Position numbers and translations under genes: made by a program | Source: Ruminococcaceae bacterium UBA3329 | GTDB taxonomy: Bacteria; Bacillota; Clostridia; Oscillospirales; Acutalibacteraceae | Length of the DNA: 20,475 nt | NCBI GenBank assembly: GCA_002361875.1 | Contig: DERX01000047.1 | Location: 4,183-24,657 of the forward strand | Reading direction: 5' to 3' | Shown: piece after piece, positions 15,073 through 20,475 of the stretch | Layout of the letters: each line of letters opens with the position of its first letter | How positions within the stretch are numbered: position 1 is the stretch's first letter | Notes under the pieces: model-generated | Told to the model about the DNA's origin: nothing | What the model saw: the letters and a program-made list of their open reading frames with translations, nothing else | Database searches by the model: none

Positions 15073-16583
15073 TTCCGTTTTTTCCTTTCAAGAAGCTGCT
15101 TTCGGTCAATTTTTCCGTTTTTGGTCAAAGGGAAAGACTCAATGTTTATCAGTGAAGACGGTATCATAAAAACGGGTAATTTCTCTTTAAGAGCAGTATA
15201 CAGCTCTTTTTTATCCATATTACCGATGTAAAAGCCGTAAAGCTTTTGTTTTTCTCCGTCAAATACGGCACAACAGCGTTCAACGCCCGAAACTGCCGAA
15301 ACTGCCCGTTCAATCTCTTCAAGCTCTATTCGGTGACCCATATATTTAATCTGAAAATCTTTTCTGCCGCAGAACATCAGCTCGCCGTCGGGCGTGTACT
15401 GCGCAAGGTCTCCCGTTCGGTAAATCTTTTCAGGATAAAACTTGTTCAGCGGATTATTCGGGAAAGCCTTCGCTGTCTGTTCGGGATTGTTGTAATACCC
15501 GAGAGCTAAAGTCGTTCCGCGAACGCAGATTTCACCGGTTTCACCCGCGCTTGTGATTTCAGCATTGTTTTCGTTCAACAAAAAGACATGCTCATTGGGG
15601 AACGCCTTGCCTATGGGTATTCCGTCAGAATAATCGGCATTTCTGTCTATTGTATGGTATGTGCAGTTGCATGTAATTTCAGTAGGACCGTACAAATTTA
15701 CAAACTGTGCGTCGGGTAAATGCTCCATCCACGATTTTAAGTGCTTATACGGCATAACCTCGCCGCTGAAAAGCACACGGCGTACACCCGTCGGCGTGCG
15801 GTATTCAAGCCCGTGAAAGGTGCTGATAAGGCAAAGTGCCGAAACCGCCCAAATCATAGTAGTCACATTATGCTCACATATAAAATCAAGCAATGCCGCC
15901 GGCTGTGAGAAAAGGCGTTTCGGAATAATAACAAGTGTTGCCGCCTGTTTTAGTGCCGAATATATATCCTTAACAGAAACATCAAAATCAAACGGAGCTT
16001 GATTGCCGATTATATCTGTTTCGTCAATATTAAAGAGCGGCGCAAAAACCTCAATAAAGTCAAGCACGCTTCGCTGGCTTACAACAACGCCCTTCGGCAC
16101 GCCCGTTGAGCCTGATGTAAAGTTTGCGTAAAGAGGATCTGTGTCAATAACCGAACATCGTATTTTATTGAGAACTGTTAAATCCTCTTGCGAGGCAATT
16201 AAATCATTCAGCATTAAAATACGGTCTTTCTCCGTTAAGCTTTCCGCAAGCGGAAGATGCTCTGCGTCGGTAATTATGTATTCTGCCTGCAAAACAGACT
16301 GAATCTGTAAAAGACGGTTTAAGGGTAAATCCGGGTTAAGATTCACATAAAAACAGCCTGCCTGAACAATTCCTAAAAATGCACCGAGTGTATCTGCGCC
16401 TTTTTCCAAAAGCACTGCAATCGGTTTTCTGATATCTGTTTTATCTGCAACGGCTGTGCCTATTCGCTGTGAAACCGACAGCAATTGTGAATAAGTGTAG
16501 CTTTTATGTTCGTCAATAACTGCCGTTTTCTGCGGATAATGAGCTGCGTCATATTCTAAATATTCAAGTACATTACATTTCAA
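15069..16583 (-). CDS. Amino acid adenylation enzyme (DltA-like AMP-binding ligase)
   Basis: 504 residues, equal to Bacillus DltA as I recall it. Adenylation motifs: TSGSTGVPKG (156-165), LYGPTE (297-302), YRTGDL (388-393), GRKDFQIKYMGHRIELEEIE, and the A10 lysine Lys491 in LTKNGKIDR. It should activate a carboxylate with ATP and load it on the carrier protein of this operon. Pocket: Asp201 (amino-group anchor, DltA Asp197) is kept; the next pocket position is Lys205, and the DltA Cys269 position is Ser273. D-alanine is therefore doubtful. The frame starts with TTG at 16583; an AAGGGGG site lies 13 bp upstream, rather far, and no better in-frame start is present, so the exact start is uncertain. 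First gene of the operon, overlapping the decarboxylase gene by 4 bp. Confidence 0.88.
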   Translation of the reverse strand: MKCNVLEYLEYDAAHYPQKTAVIDEHKSYTYSQLLSVSQRIGTAVADKTDIRKPIAVLLEKGADTLGAFLGIVQAGCFYVNLNPDLPLNRLLQIQSVLQAEYIITDAEHLPLAESLTEKDRILMLNDLIASQEDLTVLNKIRCSVIDTDPLYANFTSGSTGVPKGVVVSQRSVLDFIEVFAPLFNIDETDIIGNQAPFDFDVSVKDIYSALKQAATLVIIPKRLFSQPAALLDFICEHNVTTMIWAVSALCLISTFHGLEYRTPTGVRRVLFSGEVMPYKHLKSWMEHLPDAQFVNLYGPTEITCNCTYHTIDRNADYSDGIPIGKAFPNEHVFLLNENNAEITSAGETGEICVRGTTLALGYYNNPEQTAKAFPNNPLNKFYPEKIYRTGDLAQYTPDGELMFCGRKDFQIKYMGHRIELEEIERAVSAVSGVERCCAVFDGEKQKLYGFYIGNMDKKELYTALKEKLPVFMIPSSLINIESFPLTKNGKIDRKQLLERKKRK

Positions 16584-16740
16584 ACTTTTTTGTATGCCCC
16601 CTTTGTTTAATGTGCAATAATTCTATCACATATAAATAAAAATGTGTCTTAAAAAATCATTAAGGTTTTATTAAGAAAAATCGCCCGGATATTCAATTTT
16701 ATTTATTTTTAAATACAGTCGAAATTGTCAGCATTTTATC

Positions 16741-16767
16741 AACTGTGATAGTTCGGATAGCACAGTT
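16741..16767. promoter_or_regulatory. Operator-like dyad at the start of the Dlt-like operon
   Basis: AACTGTG (16741-16747) and CACAGTT (16761-16767) are perfect inverted 7-mers with a 13-bp gap. The dyad covers the predicted transcription start just downstream of the -10, a classical place for repressor binding. It could also form a hairpin at the mRNA 5' end. Function is inferred only from position and symmetry. Confidence 0.4.
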
Positions 16768-16769
16768 AC

Positions 16770-16798
16770 ATAATATATCGGATATATGTATTTGTCAA
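16770..16798 (-). promoter_or_regulatory. Sigma-A promoter of the Dlt-like operon
   Basis: On the - strand a perfect TTGACA (16793-16798) is followed after 17 bp by TATTAT (16770-16775). The start near 16763 gives a leader of about 180 nt before the adenylation gene; the leader is A+T rich and I recognise no riboswitch in it. Confidence 0.75.
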
Positions 16799-16898
16799 TA
16801 TCTATTCTGCAATAAACGCAGTATATAAAATTACAAAATTGTAATACTCTTTTTCTTTTTAAGCCGTAAACATAAAGGTGTAAAACATTTCGGACAAT

Positions 16899-16928
16899 AA
16901 AAAAGTGCGGCTACCGAAGCAACCGCAC
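16899..16928 (-). terminator. Strong UUCG-tetraloop terminator
   Basis: Arms 16905-16914 and 16919-16928 form a 10-bp stem (two G/T wobbles). Read on the - strand it is closed by a C(UUCG)G tetraloop and followed by six U (16899-16904) and AUU. No protein gene ends here, so it must end a non-coding or very short transcript from the right, and it insulates the Dlt-like operon promoter. Confidence 0.8.
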
Positions 16929-17089
16929 AAAAACGCAAACCCCGATAGTCGCCAAACTAATTATGCAAAATGGTTTTAACCGGTTCCGTCATAATGGAAT
17001 TTGCATTTTTATCAAATTCAAACGGAACTGAAAATGACATAATATTTCCACAGATAAAAAGATCACTTTGCATATTTAATTAGTTTGGC
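16899..17089 (-). ncRNA. Candidate ~190-nt structured RNA (nested inverted repeat plus terminator)
   Basis: Outer arms 16951-16969 and 17067-17089 pair over about 19 bp (the right arm has a short insertion). Inside are two further perfect 7-bp arms, 16983-16989 with 17022-17028 and 16997-17003 with 17013-17019, giving a long rod with an asymmetric internal bubble. The UUCG terminator follows 23 nt later on the - strand. A candidate promoter places the start at the first base of the outer stem. The rod-with-bubble shape and length recall 6S RNA, but I see no 6S sequence signature. Alternatives: a MITE-like palindromic element, or the mRNA of a 27-codon ORF inside (17040 to 16957, -, MSFSVPFEF...), which has only a weak GTGGAAA ribosome site. 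Confidence 0.35.
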
Positions 17090-17095
17090 AATATC

Positions 17096-17124
17096 CGTAT
17101 ACCGCAAATATTATTCAAATACAA
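17096..17124 (-). promoter_or_regulatory. Candidate promoter of the structured RNA
   Basis: On the - strand TTGTAT (17119-17124) and TATACG (17096-17101) are 17 bp apart, and the expected start lies 6-7 bp on, at 17089, the first base of the outer stem. Neither hexamer is close to consensus, so position is the main support. Confidence 0.3.
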
Positions 17125-17170
17125 TATTTTTTAAAATAATTCTATGATTACTGCGTGCATTAAATTGAAT

Positions 17171-17251
17171 AAAAAAGAAAGCTCCGTACACAAAAAACAT
17201 TTGAGGCTCTTGTTTGTCCGTTGGGTACGAAAAAGATGCTTTTAGCGAAGA
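17171..17251 (-). ncRNA. Possible small RNA or attenuator hairpin
   Basis: Read on the - strand, an extended -10 (TGTTATAAT, 17258-17266) should start transcription near 17251. The RNA could fold through AAAGC/GCTTT (17238-17242 with 17178-17182), CGTAC/GTACG (17225-17229 with 17185-17189) and ACAAA/TTTGT (17213-17217 with 17190-17194), and ends in C plus U6 (17171-17176). Individual helices are short and there is no good -35, so this is tentative. A 29-codon ORF (17200 to 17111, -) starts inside but has no ribosome site. Confidence 0.22.
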
Positions 17252-17408
17252 TAGTTTATTATAACAATAAACGAAATGCTTCTGCACAATAGAAATTTTT
17301 TTACAGATTATGAAGAATAACGCTTTTTTATAAGATACACAGCGAGTATTGAAAACACTTCTTTAATTATTATTACTTATTACTTCCGAAAATCGACTTG
17401 TAAAATTT

Positions 17409-17436
17409 AGTGAAGAGTGAAAAGTGAATAGTGAAG
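17409..17436. repeat. Short tandem GTGAA-type repeat
   Basis: Four imperfect units of the type AGTGAAGAGTGAA / AGTGAATAGTGAA occupy this 28-bp stretch. Similar arrays occur between genes in many bacterial genomes. No coding potential. Confidence 0.6.
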
Positions 17437-17440
17437 AAGT

Positions 17441-17478
17441 AAAAATCGACAAGCACCTAACGGCGCTTGTCGATTTTT
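17441..17478 (-). terminator. Terminator next to the tRNA remnant
   Basis: Perfect 14-bp arms 17441-17454 and 17465-17478 with a 10-nt loop, A5 on one side and T5 on the other. On the - strand it directly follows the CCA end of the tRNA-Leu 3' remnant, just as the intact tRNA is followed by its own terminator at 17603-17640. Confidence 0.8.
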
Positions 17479-17499
17479 GGTGCGAGAGACGGGACTTGA
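17473..17499 (-). pseudogene. tRNA-Leu 3'-end remnant
   Basis: These 27 bases are identical to 17635-17661, the 3' end of the intact tRNA-Leu plus the first bases of its terminator (acceptor strand, CCA, half of the T arm). Identity stops inside the T loop, and the 5' T-stem, anticodon and D arms are missing, so it cannot fold as a tRNA. It looks like a decayed tandem tRNA copy or the attachment-site duplicate left by an element. Confidence 0.75.
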
Positions 17500-17583
17500 C
17501 TCGCGCGCCTGCGGGCGCTTGGTCGCTCGCGGTCACAACAGTCCACCGGACTGTTGTTCTGTGCCGCTCGTCCTTCAAGTCCC
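17491..17583. repeat. GC-rich hairpin element bounded by inverted T-loop sequences
   Basis: A 93-bp GC-rich island in A+T-rich surroundings. Its ends are perfect 9-bp inverted repeats, GGGACTTGA (17491-17499) and TCAAGTCCC (17575-17583), both tRNA T-loop/T-stem sequence. Inside is a perfect 10-bp hairpin, ACAACAGTCC (17535-17544) with GGACTGTTGT (17548-17557), loop of three. No transposase and no open frame of its own. It may be a small palindromic mobile repeat or the scar of an integration at the tRNA. Confidence 0.6.
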
Positions 17584-17602
17584 ACTAAATATCAGCAAAC
17601 AA

Positions 17603-17640
17603 AAAAATACAAGCACTGAAAAACCAGTACTTGTATTTTT
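17603..17640 (-). terminator. tRNA-Leu terminator
   Basis: Arms 17603-17618 and 17625-17640 form a 16-bp stem with one wobble and a 6-nt loop; on the - strand it begins at the last A of the tRNA CCA end and is followed by a T-run. Confidence 0.85.
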
Positions 17641-17723
17641 GGTGCGAGAGACGGGACTTGAACCCGTACGGGATTACCACACGCCCCTCAAACGTGCGCG
17701 TCTGCCGATTCCGCCACTCTCGC
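17640..17723 (-). tRNA. tRNA-Leu (anticodon GAG)
   Basis: The reverse strand gives acceptor stem GCGAGAG (17717-17723) pairing with CTCTCGC (17644-17650), a D arm GGCGGAATCGGCAGAC, anticodon stem CACGT/GCGTG around loop TTGAGGG (anticodon GAG, reads CUU/CUC), a class II variable arm, T arm ACGGGTTCAAGTCCCGT, and an encoded CCA. Length 84. It has a consensus promoter and its own terminator, so it is a single-gene unit. Confidence 0.96.
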
Positions 17724-17731
17724 AAATATGT

Positions 17732-17747
17732 GCCGTTCCTTAACGGC
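17732..17747 (-). other. Hairpin in the tRNA-Leu leader
   Basis: GCCGTT and AACGGC pair perfectly around a 4-nt loop between the promoter and the mature 5' end. It may guide 5' processing; function inferred from position only. Confidence 0.35.
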
Positions 17748-17754
17748 AACAAGA

Positions 17755-17783
17755 ATTATATCAAAACTCGCTCTCGGTGTCAA
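17755..17783 (-). promoter_or_regulatory. Consensus sigma-A promoter of tRNA-Leu
   Basis: On the - strand a perfect TTGACA (17778-17783) and a perfect TATAAT (17755-17760) with a 17-bp spacer, about 32 bp upstream of the mature tRNA. Confidence 0.85.
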
Positions 17784-17885
17784 GACTTTTTTAAAAAAAT
17801 TTTATTATATTGTATTTTTAACAGGTAAAGACCGCAATTTCTTTAAACAAGGCAAATATTTTTATCGTGTCACAATAAATTTTTC

Positions 17886-17914
17886 TTGACAAACGAGAAA
17901 TAAGAGCATATACT
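17886..17914 (+). promoter_or_regulatory. Sigma-A promoter of the DUF2975-HTH pair
   Basis: TTGACA (17886-17891), 17-bp spacer, TATACT (17909-17914). ACTGT (17912-17916) and ACAGT (17928-17932 region) form a small dyad over the predicted start, a possible autoregulatory site for the downstream HTH protein. Confidence 0.75.
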
Positions 17915-17947
17915 GTAATCAAATAAAACAGTCAAAGGAGCATATTT

Positions 17948-18427
17948 ATGAAACAAAAAACCTTGTCAAATTGGCTTAAAGCTATAATTATCGGTGCGGC
18001 AGCCGCAGGAACTGTCATTTATGCATGGATTATTCCGTCGTTCGGTCAGGCGCTTGTTTCTGTGTATCCGGAATTTTTAAAATGCTACATTCCGTGGCTT
18101 ACATTTTTAATTATAAGCGGCATTCCGTGCTACGCCGCATTAGTATTTTCTTGGAAAATTGCCGCCAATATCGGCAAAGACCTATCCTTTTCACTTGCAA
18201 ACGCAAAGCTTTTAAAAGGAATATCCGTCCTTGCGGCGGCAGACAGCGCATTTGTTTTCCTTGGAAATTTTGCATTGCTTTTACTCAATATGAACCATCC
18301 GAGCATTATTCTGGCGTCGCTTTTTGTGGTGCTTGTGGGCATTGCTATCTCCGCCTTGGCGGCTGTTTTGTCACATTTGGTGCGCAAGGCGGCAGATTTG
18401 CAGGAGCAAAGCGATTTAACTATATAA
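17948..18427 (+). CDS. DUF2975 family membrane protein
   Basis: 159 residues with four predicted membrane segments (about 10-30, 47-70, 90-113, 120-142) and a short charged C-terminus. The layout, with GKDLSFSLANAKLLKGISVLA in the middle and HLVRKAADLQEQSDLTI at the end, matches DUF2975 proteins, which are commonly encoded just before a small XRE-type HTH regulator as here. Start supported by AAAGGAG (17934-17940). Biochemical function of the family is not known to me; a sensor or partner of the HTH protein is a reasonable guess from gene order. Confidence 0.85.
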   Translation: MKQKTLSNWLKAIIIGAAAAGTVIYAWIIPSFGQALVSVYPEFLKCYIPWLTFLIISGIPCYAALVFSWKIAANIGKDLSFSLANAKLLKGISVLAAADSAFVFLGNFALLLLNMNHPSIILASLFVVLVGIAISALAAVLSHLVRKAADLQEQSDLTI

Positions 18428-18448
18428 ATGTTTTGAAAGGGATAAAAA

Positions 18449-18664
18449 ATGGACGGCGAAATTATTTTTAATATTGATGTAATGCTTGCAAAGCGTAAAA
18501 TGAGCGTTACTGAACTTGCGGAACGGGTTGGCATTACTATTGCGAATATTTCCGTGCTTAAAAACGGCAAGGCAAAGGCGCTGAAAATTTCAACGCTTTT
18601 AAAGCTGTGCGAGGCGCTTGACTGCCAGCCGGGGGATATTCTTGAATACAGAAAGAATAATTGA
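18449..18664 (+). CDS. Small XRE/Cro-type helix-turn-helix regulator
   Basis: 71 residues, nearly all HTH domain. MSVTELAERVGITIANISVL (about 18-37) is the helix-turn-helix, followed by KISTLLKLCEALDCQPGDILEY, the typical fourth and fifth helices of YozG-like HTH proteins. ATG follows AAAGGGA, 21 bp after the DUF2975 gene, so the two are co-transcribed. It probably controls its own promoter and perhaps others. Its TGA stop ends at 18664, directly abutting the stop codon of the opposite-strand hexosaminidase gene. Confidence 0.9.
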   Translation: MDGEIIFNIDVMLAKRKMSVTELAERVGITIANISVLKNGKAKALKISTLLKLCEALDCQPGDILEYRKNN

Positions 18665-20233
18665 TTACAAATTCAGCTTTTTTGCCTGAATTTCAGCCTT
18701 TTTGTTGTCAATAAGGTTGTGAAGTCCTTGCCAATGCAATACTCTTCTGTTAAACCAAAGAGACGAGAGTGCTTTGTAAACAGCGGACGGGCAAGCCTTG
18801 CGGGGAGAAGCGTAATTTACATCGAAGTTATCTAAAAGGCTGTAATAATCGTCGAGCTTTTGCGAAAAGGTTTCAAAGGACGAATATCCCTTTTCAGCCC
18901 AAGCCTTTTCAGCTATTGCGCCGAGGCGTGGAAATGTGAGGAATTCAAGGCGTTTCATATTCGGCACATATTCGGTCCACATACAGCCTTCAATGCCCCA
19001 TGTTTCGCTGTCGTTTTCGGTAAGTGCTCCGTCAGCCTCGCACACTTTTTGAAGTGAATTCCACCCGTATGGAAAATCAAGATAAAACGGATAAGAATTA
19101 GTGTTTATAAGCTTTCTGCCACGGGTAAGCTCTGTGCGGATAACTTCGTCACCGCCCGAAATTCCGCATACAGTCCACGCAATGTCGGGGGACAAATGCT
19201 CCGTTCCGCCAATGGAATTGTAATTCCACATAATTGACGAAAACCCGTGCTCTTTTAAGTAATCATTCACTCTTGTCATAAAGTACATTTGAAGCTCGTC
19301 CTCAGTTTTAAGGGCGTGCTTTTTCATCTCCCTTTGACAGTGCGGACAAAGCTTCCACCGTGTTTTTACTGCTTCGTCCCCGCCGATGTGAATAATTTTG
19401 TCGGGGAAAAGCTCCATAAGCTCGTCAAGCACATCAAAAACAAACTGATATGTACTTTCCTTTCCTGCGCAAAGAATATCGTGCTTAACACCCCAATGGG
19501 TCGCAACCGTGAGTTTTCGGTCAAAGCAGGATAAATACGGGTAACAGGCTATGGCGGAAACGGTGTGTCCCGGTATGTCAAATTCAGGGATAACCTTAAT
19601 TTTCCGTTCGTGACAGTATGCGACAATTTCCCTTATATCGTCCTGTGTATAATAACCTCCGTGGCTCTTAATCCCGAAATTTGTATGACTGCGAAATGAG
19701 CCTTTTTCGGTTAGCAGAGGGTATTTCTTTATCTCAACTCTCCAGCCTTGGTCCTCGGTTAAATGCCAGTGAAGAACATTTAATTTGTGCAGAGCCATTA
19801 AATCTACAATGCGTTTTATGTCTTCCTTGCTGTAAAAATATCTGCCGCAGTCAAGCATATATCCACGGTATGAAAATCTTGGATAATCGGTAATTTTAAT
19901 GAACGGTACAGTGCCGTCGCCCTGCAAAAGCAATTGTTTGAGCGTTCCGAGACCCCAAAAAAGTCCCGTTTCGGTTTTGGCTGTTATATACGCTTTCCCG
20001 TCACGGCAGGTAAGGCAATATCCCTCGTCCTGCGAAACGGAATTGTCAAGAGTCAATATAACGGTTTCTTCGCCGTTGCTTTCCTTAAAGCTATCTCCGA
20101 AAAATTTGTCCTTGAACTGTATAAAATCTTCGGCACAGGGCAAAGGAGTTACAAGGTCCTCCGCAAAAACGGTAAATCCTTTTTCCTTGCTGTTTTCCAA
20201 AATGCTGACAGGCTGAGGTATAATATTAAACAT
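18665..20233 (-). CDS. Glycoside hydrolase family 20 beta-N-acetylhexosaminidase
   Basis: 522 residues. An N-terminal GH20b-like domain (~1-115) precedes the catalytic barrel, which opens with FSYRGYMLDCGRYF (120-133). Catalytic pair Asp286-Glu287 in HIGGDEA; HWHLTEDQGWR (155-165), IPEFDIPGH (215-223), and WGIEGCMWTEYV with FPRLGAIAEKAWA complete the active-site loops. GH20 enzymes remove terminal GlcNAc or GalNAc from glycans by substrate-assisted catalysis. There is no signal peptide, so it is probably cytoplasmic and acts on imported oligosaccharides or recycled wall fragments. CxxC at 296-299 (CPHC) is a common feature of this subgroup. ATG follows CGGAG. It is monocistronic with its own promoter; no transporter gene is adjacent. 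Confidence 0.94.
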   Translation of the reverse strand: MFNIIPQPVSILENSKEKGFTVFAEDLVTPLPCAEDFIQFKDKFFGDSFKESNGEETVILTLDNSVSQDEGYCLTCRDGKAYITAKTETGLFWGLGTLKQLLLQGDGTVPFIKITDYPRFSYRGYMLDCGRYFYSKEDIKRIVDLMALHKLNVLHWHLTEDQGWRVEIKKYPLLTEKGSFRSHTNFGIKSHGGYYTQDDIREIVAYCHERKIKVIPEFDIPGHTVSAIACYPYLSCFDRKLTVATHWGVKHDILCAGKESTYQFVFDVLDELMELFPDKIIHIGGDEAVKTRWKLCPHCQREMKKHALKTEDELQMYFMTRVNDYLKEHGFSSIMWNYNSIGGTEHLSPDIAWTVCGISGGDEVIRTELTRGRKLINTNSYPFYLDFPYGWNSLQKVCEADGALTENDSETWGIEGCMWTEYVPNMKRLEFLTFPRLGAIAEKAWAEKGYSSFETFSQKLDDYYSLLDNFDVNYASPRKACPSAVYKALSSLWFNRRVLHWQGLHNLIDNKKAEIQAKKLNL

Positions 20234-20270
20234 AATAAATCTCCGATTCCGAAATTTTAGAGCTGTTATG

Positions 20271-20299
20271 ATTTTAGCACAAATTTTTTCCTATTACAA
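20271..20299 (-). promoter_or_regulatory. Sigma-A-type promoter of the hexosaminidase gene
   Basis: On the - strand TTGTAA (20294-20299) and TAAAAT (20271-20276) are 17 bp apart, with TGC before the -10 (extended -10), about 40 bp upstream of the start codon. Confidence 0.6.
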
Positions 20300-20358
20300 C
20301 AGACGGAGAAATGTAAAAGCTGAAAATATTTCATCGAGATAATTTTTTGCGTTTTCTC

Positions 20359-20387
20359 TTGAAATAACGGTAATTATATAGTATAAT
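20359..20387 (+). promoter_or_regulatory. Sigma-A promoter of the SRP RNA gene
   Basis: TTGAAA (20359-20364), 17-bp spacer, perfect TATAAT (20382-20387). The expected start is near 20394, just ahead of the SRP RNA. Confidence 0.75.
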
Positions 20388-20417
20388 ACCATTTACAACA
20401 GATTGAGCCTTAATTTA

Positions 20418-20475
20418 GTCGTGTGCCGTGCGGGTCCTGTGCGGCGGGGCACTGCGAACCATGTCAGGCGGGGAA
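20418..20475 (+). ncRNA. ffs: Signal recognition particle RNA, 4.5S type (3' end outside the window)
   Basis: GCGGGTCCTGTGC, then GCACTGCGAACC and ATGTCAGGCGGGGAA are the 5' half of SRP RNA helix 8 with the conserved ACCATGTCAGG motif that leads into the GGAA tetraloop, where Ffh binds. The short distance from the promoter indicates the small, Alu-less form. The window ends at the apical loop, so the 3' strand is missing, and the mature 5' end is approximate. Confidence 0.88.

Noticed and set aside
15069..16583. Naming the four homologous genes dltA, dltB, dltC, dltD
   Set aside because: Gene order, the extra decarboxylase, pocket changes in the ligase and lengths of the MBOAT and SGNH proteins all differ from D-alanylation systems.
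17111..17200. 29-codon ORF on the - strand (MFFVYGAFFF...)
   Set aside because: No Shine-Dalgarno sequence and A+T-rich composition; likely chance.
17409..17436. CRISPR-like array
   Set aside because: Units are about 7 bp, contiguous and without spacers; it is a simple tandem repeat.
17477..17743. Open frames on the + strand through the tRNA region (starting MVRETGLDSRACGR and containing VRETGLEPVRDY)
   Set aside because: These are antisense readings of tRNA-Leu and its remnant, a well-known kind of spurious protein.
18025..18570. 148- and 146-residue frames over the DUF2975 gene
   Set aside because: They are out-of-frame and reverse shadows of a gene with clear promoter, ribosome site and membrane protein character.

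Overview
The window looks like chromosomal DNA of a low-GC Gram-positive, probably a gut-type clostridium (Oscillospiraceae/Ruminococcaceae-like). This rests on the A+T-rich composition, consensus sigma-A promoters (TTGACA-17-TATAAT type), strong Shine-Dalgarno sites, TagF/TagB- and LicD-type wall-polymer genes, and a 4.5S-type SRP RNA at the right edge. The taxon is an inference.

Positions 1-16.6 kb form one cell-envelope polymer locus. A TagB/TagF-type glycerophosphotransferase (100-1233, -) is divergent from a two-gene + strand unit: a 933-residue polymerase with a degenerate GT2-like N-terminus, then an acyltransferase-3 membrane protein. Convergent to that unit is a - strand operon (10257 to 5452) encoding a Wzm/TagG-like permease, a Wzt/TagH-like ATPase with a C-terminal cargo-type domain, a LicD protein, a TarI-like cytidylyltransferase and an extended SDR. 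Together these suggest synthesis of a CDP-activated unit, phospho-unit transfer, and ABC export of a teichoic-acid-like or phosphopolyol glycan. A GNAT gene with its own promoter sits between operons.

The most interesting part is the - strand operon 16583 to 11061. It resembles dltABCD but is rearranged and expanded: adenylation enzyme, fold-type III PLP decarboxylase, carrier protein, MBOAT acyltransferase, membrane-anchored SGNH protein. The adenylation enzyme differs from D-Ala-specific DltA at two pocket positions, and the inserted decarboxylase recalls BtrK, which acts on a carrier-bound amino acid in butirosin biosynthesis. I infer a Dlt-like system decorating the polymer made next door with an acyl group other than D-alanine (for example GABA, beta-alanine or lysine).

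Positions 16.58-17.64 kb hold no clear protein gene but are dense in signals: a strong - strand promoter with a dyad at the start site, a UUCG-loop terminator preceded by a 139-nt nested inverted repeat that may be an ~190-nt non-coding RNA, a second possible small RNA, a tandem GTGAA-type repeat, and a duplicated 3' end of tRNA-Leu joined to a GC-rich hairpin element. The intact tRNA-Leu(GAG) follows with a consensus promoter and its own terminator. On the right are a DUF2975-HTH pair (+), a cytoplasmic GH20 hexosaminidase (-) that meets the HTH gene stop-to-stop with no gap, and the truncated SRP RNA gene (+).
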